From the NCBI GenBank assembly GCA_041740975.1, contig JBGSKV010000026.1, positions 1 to 33,084 on the forward strand: a stretch of 33,084 bases of DNA. Direction: 5' to 3'. The notes under the pieces were generated by a model that made no database searches, was not told the DNA's origin, and saw nothing but the letters and a program-made list of their open reading frames with translations. The position numbers and the translations under genes were made by a program. The stretch is from JBGSKV01 sp041740975 (GTDB taxonomy: Bacteria; Bdellovibrionota_B; Oligoflexia; Oligoflexales; JALZUQ01). The number at the start of each line of letters is the position of its first letter. Within the stretch, counting starts at the first letter, position 1. Below are positions 14,428 to 23,564 of the stretch, in pieces.

Positions 14428-17400
14428 ATGCGTTTTTTCTTACCCATCGTTATGGTTTTGCTTGGCGGTGTCTTAAGTGGTTCCCAACCGGTGACATTTC
14501 CTTCGCAACCGGGGGATGATCCTTGGCTCAATCGACCAAATGATCCGCGTTACCTGCAAGATTGGCAACTCTACTCACATTTTCCACTCAATCTTGAAAA
14601 TCCCGTCGACACATACGAAACAAGTTGGGGATCGGGCATGCACGTCGATCGTGCGTGGCAACTTCACTTAGGCACACCAGAAGCGATCGTCGCGATCACG
14701 GACTCCGGAATTTACTGGGAGAACACGGATCTTCGCGATCGTATTTTACTAAATCAGTCAGAACTACCTCTTCCGGAAGGTTCGAAAGTCTACGATAAGA
14801 ATGGCGATGGCCGATTTTCTGTTTCGGATTATGACGGCGACTCACGGGTGAGTGACGTTAACAAAAACGGCATTATCGACGCAGGCGATTTGATCAAGAT
14901 TTTTAGTAACGGCATTGACGAAGATAACAACGGTTATATCGATGATATTGCGGGATGGGATTTTTTCGAGAACGATAATGATCCTGCCGATCGCACGCGC
15001 TTTGGGCATGGCACGAGCCAAGCAAAAGATTCTGTTGCGGCTATTAATAATGGGATAGGTAGCGCGGGGATTTGCGGTGATTGTAGTTTGCTGCCGCTGC
15101 GGTTGGACGATAGTTTTGTGGTGGATGCCAACGCTTATGCACGGGCCGTGATTTATGCGACGGATCGCAGGGTTACGGTGATTCAGCAAGCGCTGGGTTC
15201 CGTGAACTGGACACCGCTCACACAAATCGCCATAGACTACGCTTATGATATGGGAACGATCATCATCGGCTCTGCGGCCGACGAGAATAGTTTTCACAAT
15301 AACTATCCTGCAACTCTTGATCCGGTGATTTACGCCAATGCGATTCGTTCTAATAATCGCGACTACCGAAAGTCCACCACCTTTCTTAACTTTAACAATT
15401 GCTCGAATTACGGCGCGCGCGTCGATGTTTCCGTGTCGGGCGAGTCTTGCTCGTCTGAAGCGACGGCGAACTTGGCAGGGATGACAGCTCTTGCCGCATC
15501 TTATGCAATGAAAAATAAACGGGCGCTTTCCCCGGGCGAGATGACCTCTCTCATCAAAATGAGCGCGGACGATATTAACCGTGGTCCAGCGCCTGCGAGT
15601 GCCGATCGGCATGCGACCTATCCGGGTTGGGATACCATGAGTGGATATGGCCGAGCCAATGCCTTCACCATGCTTGACCGTATTCGCAAGGATCAAATTC
15701 CGCCAGAAGCTCGCATTATTTCTCCAAAGTGGTTTGATCTTTTTGCCAACAAAAGTGATGTCAAAATCCCGGTTCGCATCCGTGCATCGGCCGCAACAGG
15801 CCCGATTAAAGTTAAACTTGAGGTTGCGGCTGGTGCCGAAACCAGTGACCGTACTTTTGAAACTTTGGTGGAAAAAGAATTCGGCAATTCGGTCGATGAG
15901 ATTATTTTTGAAGTTGATCCATTGAAACTGAAAGAACTTGAGCACAGCGCCAATGATCATAGCCGAAACCACTTTGCTTACACCTTAAAACTTAGCGTCG
16001 AAGCTCCGGGCGGTATGCACTCCGAATCACGCCGCACTTTTTTCGTATATGAAGACAAGCTTCTTTATCCTGGATTTCCACGCCGCCTGATTGGCTCGGG
16101 CGAAAGCAGTGGCTACTTTGCTGACCTCAATCATGATGGGGCGCAGGAGTATGTCACGGCTGATGGTGGCGGAGGCATCCATGCCTTTACGCACAACGGC
16201 AAAGAGCTGCCAGGATTTCCAGCCGCAACGGCGAAGTCGCAGTACCGCGGCAACGTTGCGGGCGTGATGACGGAAGTTTTTAGTTCCATCTTTGCGCCGA
16301 TCGCCGGTGGCGATATCGATGGTGACGGCGGCTGGGATATTGTCGCAGCGTCACTCGAGGGAAACATCTCGGTGATTCAGGCCGACGGCTCGCCGCGCCC
16401 TGGGTTTCCCATTGATTTGCCAACTCCTGCGTGGGACCAGGTCACGTCCACACAAGTTTTCGGCAAAGGCGTGATGGCATCTCCCGTTGTATTCGATTTG
16501 GATAATGACGGTCTCAAAGAAATTATTGTGGCCGCACTAGATGGTTTCGTTCACGTTTACCGCCACGATGGCCAAGTGCAGCCAGGTTTTCCTGTTCGAA
16601 TCGAAGTCGAGGGTAACGCGGCAAAATTAGTTTCGTCGCCAGCCCTTATTGATTTGGATAAAGACGGCATCAAAGATTTGGTTTTAGGATCCAATCACTA
16701 CAAAAAAGAAGCCGGTTACATTTTTGCAGTTAATGGCAAAGGGACGCTTGGCCCGGTGATTGCAGGCTTTCCCGTTCGGATTGCCATGCTCAAAGATCAC
16801 ACCCTGCCGACTGTTGGATCCGGAATTCCGGCCGCGCCAGCAGTAGGCGATATAGATGGTGATGGCACGGAAGAAATTATCGTGCATGGCTTCGTCGGCA
16901 AAATTTATGTTCTTACGACGGAAGGTAAGATCAAGAAATCAATGAACAGTCGGGTGGGTGAGCACTCTGCAACGGCCGACTCACATATGCTAACTGCTTT
17001 TGCGCAACCGGCCATAGCCGACATAACGGGTGATGGTACGCCAGAAGTTCTTGGTGGCGGGACGGGTCGTCGTGCTTTGACTAACGTTCTTCTCGGCGGA
17101 ACTCGCTTTGATTATGACCATCTCGTCGGCGCTTGGAATGGTGTGACGGGAATGATGCTGCCGAATTATCCGCAGATTATGGATGATATGCAGATTTTTA
17201 ACTCGCCAGTTGCCGCCAATGTTTTTGGTGACGACAAACTCGAAATGTTGATGACGTCGGGTGGATATTATGTGCGCGTCTTCAATGAAACCGGCGAAAT
17301 ACCTTCGATGGCGAAATTTACGGGCGGCTGGATTTTTGCCGTGGCATCGGTGGGTGATTTTGATGGTGATGGACTTGCAGATATCGCCACGACGACGCGC

Positions 17401-17508
17401 GAAGGTTATGTGTTTATCTGGAAGACGACAGCGAAGGTCAACAAGCAAGGCGCCTGGCCAACCTATAAAGCAAACGCAGCACGAACAGGGGTCTATCATG
17501 CGCAGTAA
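14428..17508 (+). CDS. Secreted subtilisin-like (S8) protease with FG-GAP/VCBS repeats
   Basis: A 1026-residue protein from ATG 14428, after AAGGGG; the upstream in-frame start lacks support. A signal peptide (MRFFLPIVMVLLGGVLSGS) is present. The S8 domain spans about 75-380. Asp92 (AITDSG) and His194 (GHGT) are in canonical places. Ser343, in CSSEATANLAGM, aligns with GTSMAAPHVAG. The oxyanion-hole Asn is replaced by Asp285 (GSAADENS in place of AAGN). An insertion at about 120-185 has several DxDxD-like loops (DKNGDGRFSVSD, DVNKNGIIDAGD, DEDNNGYIDD), probably calcium sites. After a linker domain come about seven FG-GAP/VCBS-type repeats with DIDGDG cores, a likely beta-propeller. Exported protease or adhesin-like protein. 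Confidence 0.85.
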   Translation: MRFFLPIVMVLLGGVLSGSQPVTFPSQPGDDPWLNRPNDPRYLQDWQLYSHFPLNLENPVDTYETSWGSGMHVDRAWQLHLGTPEAIVAITDSGIYWENTDLRDRILLNQSELPLPEGSKVYDKNGDGRFSVSDYDGDSRVSDVNKNGIIDAGDLIKIFSNGIDEDNNGYIDDIAGWDFFENDNDPADRTRFGHGTSQAKDSVAAINNGIGSAGICGDCSLLPLRLDDSFVVDANAYARAVIYATDRRVTVIQQALGSVNWTPLTQIAIDYAYDMGTIIIGSAADENSFHNNYPATLDPVIYANAIRSNNRDYRKSTTFLNFNNCSNYGARVDVSVSGESCSSEATANLAGMTALAASYAMKNKRALSPGEMTSLIKMSADDINRGPAPASADRHATYPGWDTMSGYGRANAFTMLDRIRKDQIPPEARIISPKWFDLFANKSDVKIPVRIRASAATGPIKVKLEVAAGAETSDRTFETLVEKEFGNSVDEIIFEVDPLKLKELEHSANDHSRNHFAYTLKLSVEAPGGMHSESRRTFFVYEDKLLYPGFPRRLIGSGESSGYFADLNHDGAQEYVTADGGGGIHAFTHNGKELPGFPAATAKSQYRGNVAGVMTEVFSSIFAPIAGGDIDGDGGWDIVAASLEGNISVIQADGSPRPGFPIDLPTPAWDQVTSTQVFGKGVMASPVVFDLDNDGLKEIIVAALDGFVHVYRHDGQVQPGFPVRIEVEGNAAKLVSSPALIDLDKDGIKDLVLGSNHYKKEAGYIFAVNGKGTLGPVIAGFPVRIAMLKDHTLPTVGSGIPAAPAVGDIDGDGTEEIIVHGFVGKIYVLTTEGKIKKSMNSRVGEHSATADSHMLTAFAQPAIADITGDGTPEVLGGGTGRRALTNVLLGGTRFDYDHLVGAWNGVTGMMLPNYPQIMDDMQIFNSPVAANVFGDDKLEMLMTSGGYYVRVFNETGEIPSMAKFTGGWIFAVASVGDFDGDGLADIATTTREGYVFIWKTTAKVNKQGAWPTYKANAARTGVYHAQ

Positions 17509-19039
17509 GTTAATTTTCGCGGTCGTTTCTGTGCTATTTTTTCAAGTTTATTCTGCCAACGCCCAAGAAGTTATGAAAACAGCCGATGCGATGTTTCTTC
17601 AGCTGGATAAAGCTGGATTTGCGCCTGTGTCGGAAGTTATTTTTCGCAACGCCTTGCAAGATGTCGTGCGAAAGCCCATGAAGAATTACGAAGACACGAT
17701 GAGTGGCGTCAAGGTAACAGTTTCTAACGCCAATTATTCGGTGGATTTTGAAAGCCTTACGATGGAACCGCGCGCCGGTTTTCTGTGGGCGCGTGTAAAA
17801 ATAAAAGAAGCCAAGGTTTATGCTGACAAAATTCGTCTATACAAAAAAGTTCTGGGTGTGCCGATCAGTACCACTTGTCGGGATACGACGATCACAGTCA
17901 GTGGAGACAATCTGAATCTCCAGGCCGAATTCGCTTTGACCGTCGACAAGAAAAACATAGTGGTTAAGCCGCGCAAGGTTGATTTTACGATTAAGGAAGA
18001 CCAATATCGGGTAAGCGGTCCGCGCTCATGCAGTGGCGAGCTCGGCATTGGGTCATTGATCAAGTCGATTGTGAAGGATGCGCTCGAAAGAGCACGAGGC
18101 GATATCGAAAAGCAAGTGAAGCAACAGGTCGACAAAGCCAGCTCCGAAATCGCCACTCAACTTAACAAGGCGACGCATTTAGAGTTCGAATATCATTTGG
18201 ACGAAGTGCCGCCGCTTCCTTCGGCTGGTTTTCGCCTCGTAACTTGGCCACAAAGTGTCCGACTTCAAAACGATTCGGCTCGCTTCATCTTCGCCGTGTC
18301 GAGTGAGGTGTTGCCGGAGTCTGAGCTGCAACCCAAAAAAGATAAGCCAAGGACTCGAAGTGACGAGAAGGTCGAGGAACCTGTTGCCGAGTTAGTGGCA
18401 AAGAATCTTATTCTGGGGAGTTTCGGTATCAATCCTGAGCTGCTCAACGAGGTTTTCTCGCAAGTGATTGGCTCACTTCCTCAACGAGTTCTTCTTGATC
18501 CATCGGCTGTGCCGGGGCTTGCCAAAATCCTCAATATCCAAAGTCTTTCCTCCGTTTGGCCGGATCTCTTAGAGCTAAAACCCGACAAAGACTTTATGCA
18601 AATTTATTTGACCTTAGCTGGTCCACCGCAAATCGAACTTTCCGACTCAAAACTGGGATTTGTGCTTCGCTTACCTCAGTTGGACCTAAGTTTTCAAGCT
18701 TCGCAAGATCAGCAGTGGTTTGACTATTTTGATTTGGAAATTGGCCTTGAAAATGGTTTGGATATGACCATTGCGGACGAACATCTGACACTGAAGTACA
18801 AGAGTGGATCATTGACGGGGTTGGGCGGTGATTGGGCCGAGTCTTATGTCCCGCAAACGGACCTAGTCGAGTGGGACGTGGTGGAAACTCTTATGCTAAC
18901 GGTTTTCGACTATCTTTATATGCAAGATGATTTGCTTGATTTCAAGGTACCAAAAATTAATTTGGCTGGACACGATGTAAGAATCATTCAACCTTTTGTA
19001 CAAGACTCCAAATACATCGCCTTCCGTCTGAGCTTGTAA
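17498..19039 (+). CDS. Exported protein of unknown function, possibly TULIP/BPI-like
   Basis: A 513-residue protein starting at ATG 17498, 11 bases inside the end of the protease gene, so translation is probably coupled. The signal peptide MRSKLIFAVVSVLFFQVY ends at ANA|QEV. The mature part is beta-rich with alternating hydrophobic pattern (VKVTVSNANYSVDFESLTM) and an amphipathic Lys/Glu helix about residue 190-225 (IEKQVKQQVDKASSEIATQL). Two Cys (in STTCRDT and RSCSGE) could bond. The second half has its own beta pattern. This recalls two-domain lipid-binding TULIP folds such as BPI, but no signature is conclusive. Its stop codon TAA is the first three bases of the hairpin element at 19037. 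Function is not recognised. Confidence 0.75.
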   Translation: MRSKLIFAVVSVLFFQVYSANAQEVMKTADAMFLQLDKAGFAPVSEVIFRNALQDVVRKPMKNYEDTMSGVKVTVSNANYSVDFESLTMEPRAGFLWARVKIKEAKVYADKIRLYKKVLGVPISTTCRDTTITVSGDNLNLQAEFALTVDKKNIVVKPRKVDFTIKEDQYRVSGPRSCSGELGIGSLIKSIVKDALERARGDIEKQVKQQVDKASSEIATQLNKATHLEFEYHLDEVPPLPSAGFRLVTWPQSVRLQNDSARFIFAVSSEVLPESELQPKKDKPRTRSDEKVEEPVAELVAKNLILGSFGINPELLNEVFSQVIGSLPQRVLLDPSAVPGLAKILNIQSLSSVWPDLLELKPDKDFMQIYLTLAGPPQIELSDSKLGFVLRLPQLDLSFQASQDQQWFDYFDLEIGLENGLDMTIADEHLTLKYKSGSLTGLGGDWAESYVPQTDLVEWDVVETLMLTVFDYLYMQDDLLDFKVPKINLAGHDVRIIQPFVQDSKYIAFRLSL

Positions 19040-19138
19040 ATAGGGTCCACCCGACCATTTCCGATTTAAAAGAAAACCCGCTGAAGTGATTCAGCGGGTT
19101 TTCTTTTAAATCGGAAATGGTCGGGTGGACCCTATTTA
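19037..19138. repeat. 102-bp perfect inverted-repeat element, copy 1 (bidirectional terminator-like)
   Basis: Two arms of 49 bases match perfectly around a 4-base loop (GTGA). The outer part of each arm begins TAAATAGGGTCCACCCGACC and continues ATTTCCGATTTAAAA. The inner part is a classic terminator core, AAAACCCGCTGAA / TTCAGCGGGTTTT. The same 35-base outer arms occur at 31617-31720 around a different core. It lies between the convergent genes ending at 19039 (+) and 19139 (-). The left TAA is the stop codon of the plus-strand gene. Each outer arm also contains GGTC-CACCC-GACC, a small REP-like hairpin. Confidence 0.92.
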
Positions 19139-19828
19139 TTACCAAAGAATAGAGTAACCGGCGTTGATGCCCCACAAGCTGTCGAAACCTATAAGAGTGT
19201 TGCCGCCGCGTGCCTCGATATCATCATTAAAAGAAAATACCGGTCTCACATCCAAAGAAACTAATCCGGAACGACCGACCAGTTGTTTGTAACCGACCCG
19301 TGGTGCGATGGCAAAACCAGTTTCTGACGTTGGAGAGTCCATATATTGTATACCCGCTCCTAAACCCGCAAAAATGAACCGACTATCATCCATTGGATAG
19401 TAGAAACTTGGTTCGACCATGGCTGATAAAACGTGCGCGCCGTCTCCTGTGCCACCTTTAGCAAAGTTCCAAGCGAGCAATCCCGTTAACTGGAGGTTAT
19501 CAATAATAAACCAACCCACCGCTGGCGTGAATGAAATCTCTGTCAAGTCTTCGGCTTTTGTAAAACTGGCACTACCACCTAGCTCAAGAACACCAGCGCG
19601 TGCATAGCCTTGGTTTCCACCAACACCAGCTTGTTCCGTAATGCCTGGATTTTGCGTACCTGTAAATTTTGGTGCCGTAGGAATGGGATCATTGTCGGAC
19701 TGTGGAGGCGGTAGGTTTCCTCTCGTTTGACCCATGACTGTTGGGGCCATCATGCATAGTGCAAAAGCTGCAGCAAAACCGCTTGTTACCATTTGTCTCT
19801 TAAATTTGTTTTTTAATGTGTAAATCAC
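19139..19828 (-). CDS. Outer-membrane beta-barrel protein
   Basis: A 229-residue protein with GTG start (19828), five bases after AAGGAG. A long signal peptide runs to about residue 33 (APTVMG|QT). After a Pro/Asn-rich stretch, the mature part has alternating hydrophobic strands with Gly/aromatic girdles (VLELGGSASFTKAEDLTEI, FIFAGLGAGIQYMD). The last strand ends in Trp (GINAGYSILW), the C-terminal aromatic signal recognised by BAM. About eight strands fit a small OmpX/OmpA-type barrel. Stop codon is next to the 102-bp hairpin element, which would terminate its transcript. Specific role unknown. Confidence 0.8.
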   Translation of the reverse strand: MIYTLKNKFKRQMVTSGFAAAFALCMMAPTVMGQTRGNLPPPQSDNDPIPTAPKFTGTQNPGITEQAGVGGNQGYARAGVLELGGSASFTKAEDLTEISFTPAVGWFIIDNLQLTGLLAWNFAKGGTGDGAHVLSAMVEPSFYYPMDDSRFIFAGLGAGIQYMDSPTSETGFAIAPRVGYKQLVGRSGLVSLDVRPVFSFNDDIEARGGNTLIGFDSLWGINAGYSILW

Positions 19829-19974
19829 GTAAACTCCTTAAAATTTGTTGAATTTATCGAAATGCTTCGACTAACTGCTTGGCCAAACAAACTATTTGGG
19901 TTGGCCGCATTCGCGAAACACACCAATACTAAGCAATACGCATGCCATGTAAGGAATCGATGATTAATTAAAGT

Positions 19975-20463
19975 TCATTTCGTTGTGAGGAGAATTTTGA
20001 GTTTTTGAATGTGACGATCAAACGATGCAGCAAATTTTTTGAGATCGTGATCAGAAAAAGCGGGAGGACCACCCGAGATCGAACCGCCACTACGAAGTTC
20101 GTTACTCAAATTGCGAATCGCGAGCTTCTCTTTTATGGAAGCGCTGTCAAACACTTCGCCTTTGTGACTTATGGCCACGGCACCTGCCGTACAAACTCGA
20201 TCGGCAAGGGGAACATCAGACGTTATGACGAGATCATTTAAGAGCACATGTTCCGCGATGTAATTGTCGGCTGCATCAAACTCGCTGCCAACCACGATAA
20301 TCTCGCAGGGAAAACCACCCGGTGGCTTCATGTAGCTATTGCCGACGATAATAATTTTGATTTGCAATCTTTCAGCTGCTTTGTAAATAACTTCTCGCAC
20401 TCGACGCGGACAGGCATCGTTATCGATCCAAAGTATCGGCAGTCGCTTAGTGTCATCAGTCAT
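19975..20463 (-). CDS. yaiI: YaiI/YqxD family protein (UPF0178, DUF188)
   Basis: A 162-residue protein with the family hallmarks: an N-terminal WIDNDACPRRVREVIYKAA, IIVVGSEFDAADNYIAEH in the middle, ITSDVPLADR, and the C-terminal NELRSGGSISGGPPAFSDHDLKKFA. DUF188 proteins have a PIN-like nuclease fold with conserved acidic residues, but their biological role is not settled. Start: ATG 20463 has GAGG nine bases upstream. A TTG at 20478 overlapping the stop of the preceding E1 gene (TTGA) is an alternative. Either way it is the last gene of the minus-strand run that begins with purE and is tightly coupled to E1. Confidence 0.92.
   Translation of the reverse strand: MTDDTKRLPILWIDNDACPRRVREVIYKAAERLQIKIIIVGNSYMKPPGGFPCEIIVVGSEFDAADNYIAEHVLLNDLVITSDVPLADRVCTAGAVAISHKGEVFDSASIKEKLAIRNLSNELRSGGSISGGPPAFSDHDLKKFAASFDRHIQKLKILLTTK
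20000..20463 (-). pseudogene. Placeholder superseded: see YaiI entry
   Basis: This is not a separate gene. The interval lies wholly inside the intact YaiI-family gene at 19975-20463, and no broken gene was seen here. It should be ignored. Confidence 0.01.
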
Positions 20464-20474
20464 ATAAAACGGCC

Positions 20475-22871
20475 TCAAGAACGTAAAGCAGGAAAGCGAT
20501 GAGGCTCACGTTCACGGACAAGATCGTAAACAGCGTGGAACACGTCTTCGGCGTTAGGTTTAGAAAAATAATCACCATCGGTTCCGTATGAGGGGCGATG
20601 CGGCTGAGCCGATAAGGTTTTGGGTGGTGCGTCCAAAAGCTCATATCCTCTTTGATGTTCCAAAACATTTTGCATCATGAAAGCTGTGGCTCCACCCGGA
20701 ACATCTTCATCCAAAAATAAAATCGCGCCCGTTTTTTCAAGCGATGTACTAATCACGCCGTGCTTATCGAATGGTAACAAAGTTTGGACGTCGATGATCT
20801 CGGCATCCACTCCGCAAGCTTCGAGGATTTTTGCGCCTTCAAAAGCAATCTGCACACAAGCCCCGTACGTCACTATAGTGACATCTTTGCCGAGGCGTAA
20901 AACTTCCGGAAGACCTAGCGGCACATTGTATTCGCCTAGGTTTGTCGGTAGTTTTTCTTTACGGCGGTAGCCGTTGAGGACTTCGATCACTAGTCCCGGA
21001 TCATCGCCTTGCAAAAGAGTTCGGTACATGCCCGCCGCTTGGGTCATGTCGCGCGGCACACAAACATGGACGCCACGGACTCCACTTAGGATCATGCCGA
21101 TCGGCGAGCCACTGTGCCAAATACCTTCGAGGCGATGGCCTTTTGTCCGAATGATCACTGGCGCAATCTGACCGCCTGCCGTCCTGTAATGCAAAGAGGC
21201 TAAGTCATCCGATAAAGTTTGAAAGCAATAAAGCAAATAATCCAAATACTGAATATCGACAATCGGCCGCAGTCCGCGGATCGCCGCGCCAATGCCTTGG
21301 CCCAGTATTGTAGCTTCCCGAATCCCTGTATCGGTTACGCGGATTTCGCCGTGTTTTTCGTTTAGTCCTTCAAACTCGCTGTTGACGCCGCCAATTTTGC
21401 CGACATCTTCTCCAATAATAAACACACGCGGATCATCAGCTAAAAGTTTATCGAAAAACTTCTGAATAATTTGCCGGCCATCAACGGTTTCATCGCCATC
21501 GTAGGTTGGATGCACTTGCGACACACCAATGGAAGACCGACTGCTTTCGCTGAGTAAGAACGTATTGTAGCGCCGTGCATTTTTCTGAATGTATTCGTCC
21601 AAAAACGTCAGTAAGTTTTGGCGTTCTGCCGGCTGAATCCCGATCGTTTCAATCACTGCTTTTTGAAGGGCGGACTGCACGACTTTTCGGTTGATCGTCG
21701 GAGCTTTCGTAAGGTGATCGTAAGTTGCCGTGGTCACTTCGCCAAACTTGGCGATAAGATTTGCGGCTTCTTGTTGTTCGTTTTTAATCGGTGCCAAAAA
21801 CTCTTGCCAGGCTTGGGCTTTGAGGTCTTTGACTTCTTCAATTGCGGAATTTTCAATTTCTGCGAGCTTCGCGGCGTCACATACGCCTTCGGCTAGCATC
21901 CACTCACGCATTTTTTTCAGACAATCCGCGTCCGTTTCGTACTGTAGCCTTGTGCCATCCTTGTATCGTTCGTGACTTCCACTGGTCGAATGCCCTTGCG
22001 GCTGGGTCATATCCTGGACGTGAATCAAAGCAGGTGTGTGGTCTTTGCGGGCGGCTTCGGCGGCATCTGCAAACGTCGCGCAAAGTGCTCCATAGTCCCA
22101 ACCCTTAACCGTTTTGATATCAACGCCGGGTTCATCTTTTGAGTGTTGAAAACCCGCCAGAATTTTTGAAATCGATTCTTTAGTCGTTTGGTAGCGGTTC
22201 GGTACCGAAATCCCGTAGCCGTCGTCCCAAACGATAATCACCAGCGGCACCCGAAGAACGCCGGCTGCATTCAGGGATTCCCAGAACACACCTTCACTCG
22301 TACTTGCGTTGCCGATTGTCACAAAGCTAACTTCTTGGCCTTTATTGGAAAACTGCAGATGGTCCTCTATAGCTTTGTTTTCGCGATATATTTTGGAGGC
22401 ATAAGCAAGGCCCACCGAGCGACTCATCTGTCCCGCCGTCGGCGAAATATCAGCCGAGCTATTCTTCATCATGCACTGATTGCGCCATTGCCCGTTTTCG
22501 TCAATATATCGAGTCGCAAAATGACTATTCATCTGGCGGCCCGCCGAAGAGGGGTCGTGACTCACATCAGCATCGGCGTAAAGTTGTGCAAAAAACTTTT
22601 TAATATCTAATGCACCGATGGCGAGCATAAAAGTTTGGTCTCGGTAATAACCTGATCGCCAATCACCTTTTTTGAAAGCTCGCGCCATGGCGAGTTGCGC
22701 CACTTCTTTGCCGTCGCCAAAAATTCCGAATTTAGCTTTACCCGACAAAACTTCTTTTCGACCGATCAGACTCGCTTGTCGACTCATAAAACCGATGCGG
22801 TAGTCTGCCAATATTTCTTTCGAGGAAAGTCCGAGAGGGTGGTTATGATGAGAAGACTGAGTTTCAGCCAT
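20475..22871 (-). CDS. Fused E1 alpha-beta subunit of a 2-oxoacid dehydrogenase complex
   Basis: A 798-residue thiamine-diphosphate enzyme. Residues about 20-390 are the E1 alpha part, with the TPP/Mg2+ motif spanning TIGNAST (185-191) to VWDDGYGIS (214-222). Residues about 450-790 are the E1 beta part, with GEDVGKIGGVNSEFEGL (487-503), VTDTGIREATILGQGIGAA and GAILFLDEDVPGGATAF. Such fused E1 proteins decarboxylate branched-chain 2-oxoacids or pyruvate and pass the acyl group to lipoyl-E2. They are common in Bacteroidetes and some other groups. No E2 or E3 gene is in the window. AAGG lies eight bases before the ATG. Substrate preference is inferred, not shown. Confidence 0.88.
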   Translation of the reverse strand: MAETQSSHHNHPLGLSSKEILADYRIGFMSRQASLIGRKEVLSGKAKFGIFGDGKEVAQLAMARAFKKGDWRSGYYRDQTFMLAIGALDIKKFFAQLYADADVSHDPSSAGRQMNSHFATRYIDENGQWRNQCMMKNSSADISPTAGQMSRSVGLAYASKIYRENKAIEDHLQFSNKGQEVSFVTIGNASTSEGVFWESLNAAGVLRVPLVIIVWDDGYGISVPNRYQTTKESISKILAGFQHSKDEPGVDIKTVKGWDYGALCATFADAAEAARKDHTPALIHVQDMTQPQGHSTSGSHERYKDGTRLQYETDADCLKKMREWMLAEGVCDAAKLAEIENSAIEEVKDLKAQAWQEFLAPIKNEQQEAANLIAKFGEVTTATYDHLTKAPTINRKVVQSALQKAVIETIGIQPAERQNLLTFLDEYIQKNARRYNTFLLSESSRSSIGVSQVHPTYDGDETVDGRQIIQKFFDKLLADDPRVFIIGEDVGKIGGVNSEFEGLNEKHGEIRVTDTGIREATILGQGIGAAIRGLRPIVDIQYLDYLLYCFQTLSDDLASLHYRTAGGQIAPVIIRTKGHRLEGIWHSGSPIGMILSGVRGVHVCVPRDMTQAAGMYRTLLQGDDPGLVIEVLNGYRRKEKLPTNLGEYNVPLGLPEVLRLGKDVTIVTYGACVQIAFEGAKILEACGVDAEIIDVQTLLPFDKHGVISTSLEKTGAILFLDEDVPGGATAFMMQNVLEHQRGYELLDAPPKTLSAQPHRPSYGTDGDYFSKPNAEDVFHAVYDLVREREPHRFPALRS

Positions 22872-22943
22872 ATCTTGCGCCTTACTTAGTAAAAAATGAG
22901 CCAGGTGTAGTGCTTAAATCTATCTCGATCTTTTAGCATTTTT

Positions 22944-23549
22944 TTAAAATGGCTGCCAATGATAGTGGGTCTTCAGATCTTCAAGAACCTCGAACAAAGG
23001 TAGTCCCACGACATTGGTGTAGGAGCCATCAATGCGGGCAATGAAGGCACTGCCAAGGCCTTGCGCCCCGTAGGCTCCCGCCTTGTCCATGGGCTCGCCG
23101 TTCAATACATAGGCTTCGATTTCACGTGGGTCTAAAGCGCGAAAATGCACGGTGGACTGCACGCGGCGAACATGCGGATCACTGCCATCCATCGCCGTTA
23201 AACAATATGCCGTTAGCACTTGATGCTCGCGATCCGACAACGTGCGCAACATGCGACGCGCGTCTTCGTGAGAGGTCGGCTTTTCAAGAACCTTTCCTTC
23301 GCAAAGCACTATGGTATCAGCCGAAATAATAATGAGATCGTGGCGATGACGCTTTTCCAAAAGTGCTTTCACAGCGAGGCTTTTTTCACGAGCATTTCGT
23401 TCGATATAGGCCGAAGGTGTTTCACCGGACTTAGGAACTTCGACGATATCGGGAACAATGATTTCGGCCCGCACGCCGACTTGCATCAGAAGTTCTTTGC
23501 GCCGAGGAGAAGCACTAGCCAAGACAATATCGAGTTTGGGACGGGACAT
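22944..23549 (-). CDS. maf: Maf family nucleoside triphosphate pyrophosphatase
   Basis: A 201-residue Maf/YhdE/YceF protein. Motifs are VLASASPRRKELL at the N-terminus (substrate/phosphate binding), VPDIVEVPKSGETP, SADTIVLCEGKVLEKP with the metal-binding Asp, and DKAGAYGAQGLGSAFIARIDGSYTNVVGLPL near the end. Maf enzymes hydrolyse non-canonical or modified NTPs (for example m7GTP, dTTP/UTP) and were linked to septum inhibition. GGAGCGAGAC precedes the ATG. The stop of the Sua5/YrdC gene is only 15 bases upstream, so they share an operon. Confidence 0.93.
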   Translation of the reverse strand: MSRPKLDIVLASASPRRKELLMQVGVRAEIIVPDIVEVPKSGETPSAYIERNAREKSLAVKALLEKRHRHDLIIISADTIVLCEGKVLEKPTSHEDARRMLRTLSDREHQVLTAYCLTAMDGSDPHVRRVQSTVHFRALDPREIEAYVLNGEPMDKAGAYGAQGLGSAFIARIDGSYTNVVGLPLFEVLEDLKTHYHWQPF

Positions 23550-23564
23550 GTCTCGCTCCGATTG

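Noticed and set aside
14842..15972. Long 376-codon open frame on the minus strand
   Set aside because: It lies entirely opposite the subtilisin-like protease. Its translation is rich in Arg/Ile/His from antisense codons and shows no domain or ribosome-binding site.
16990..17499. Minus-strand 169-codon frame
   Set aside because: Antisense shadow of the FG-GAP repeat region, with no recognisable protein.
20000..20463. A separate or broken gene inside the yaiI interval
   Set aside because: The YaiI reading frame is intact across the interval. The low-confidence placeholder entry for it in the feature list should be disregarded.
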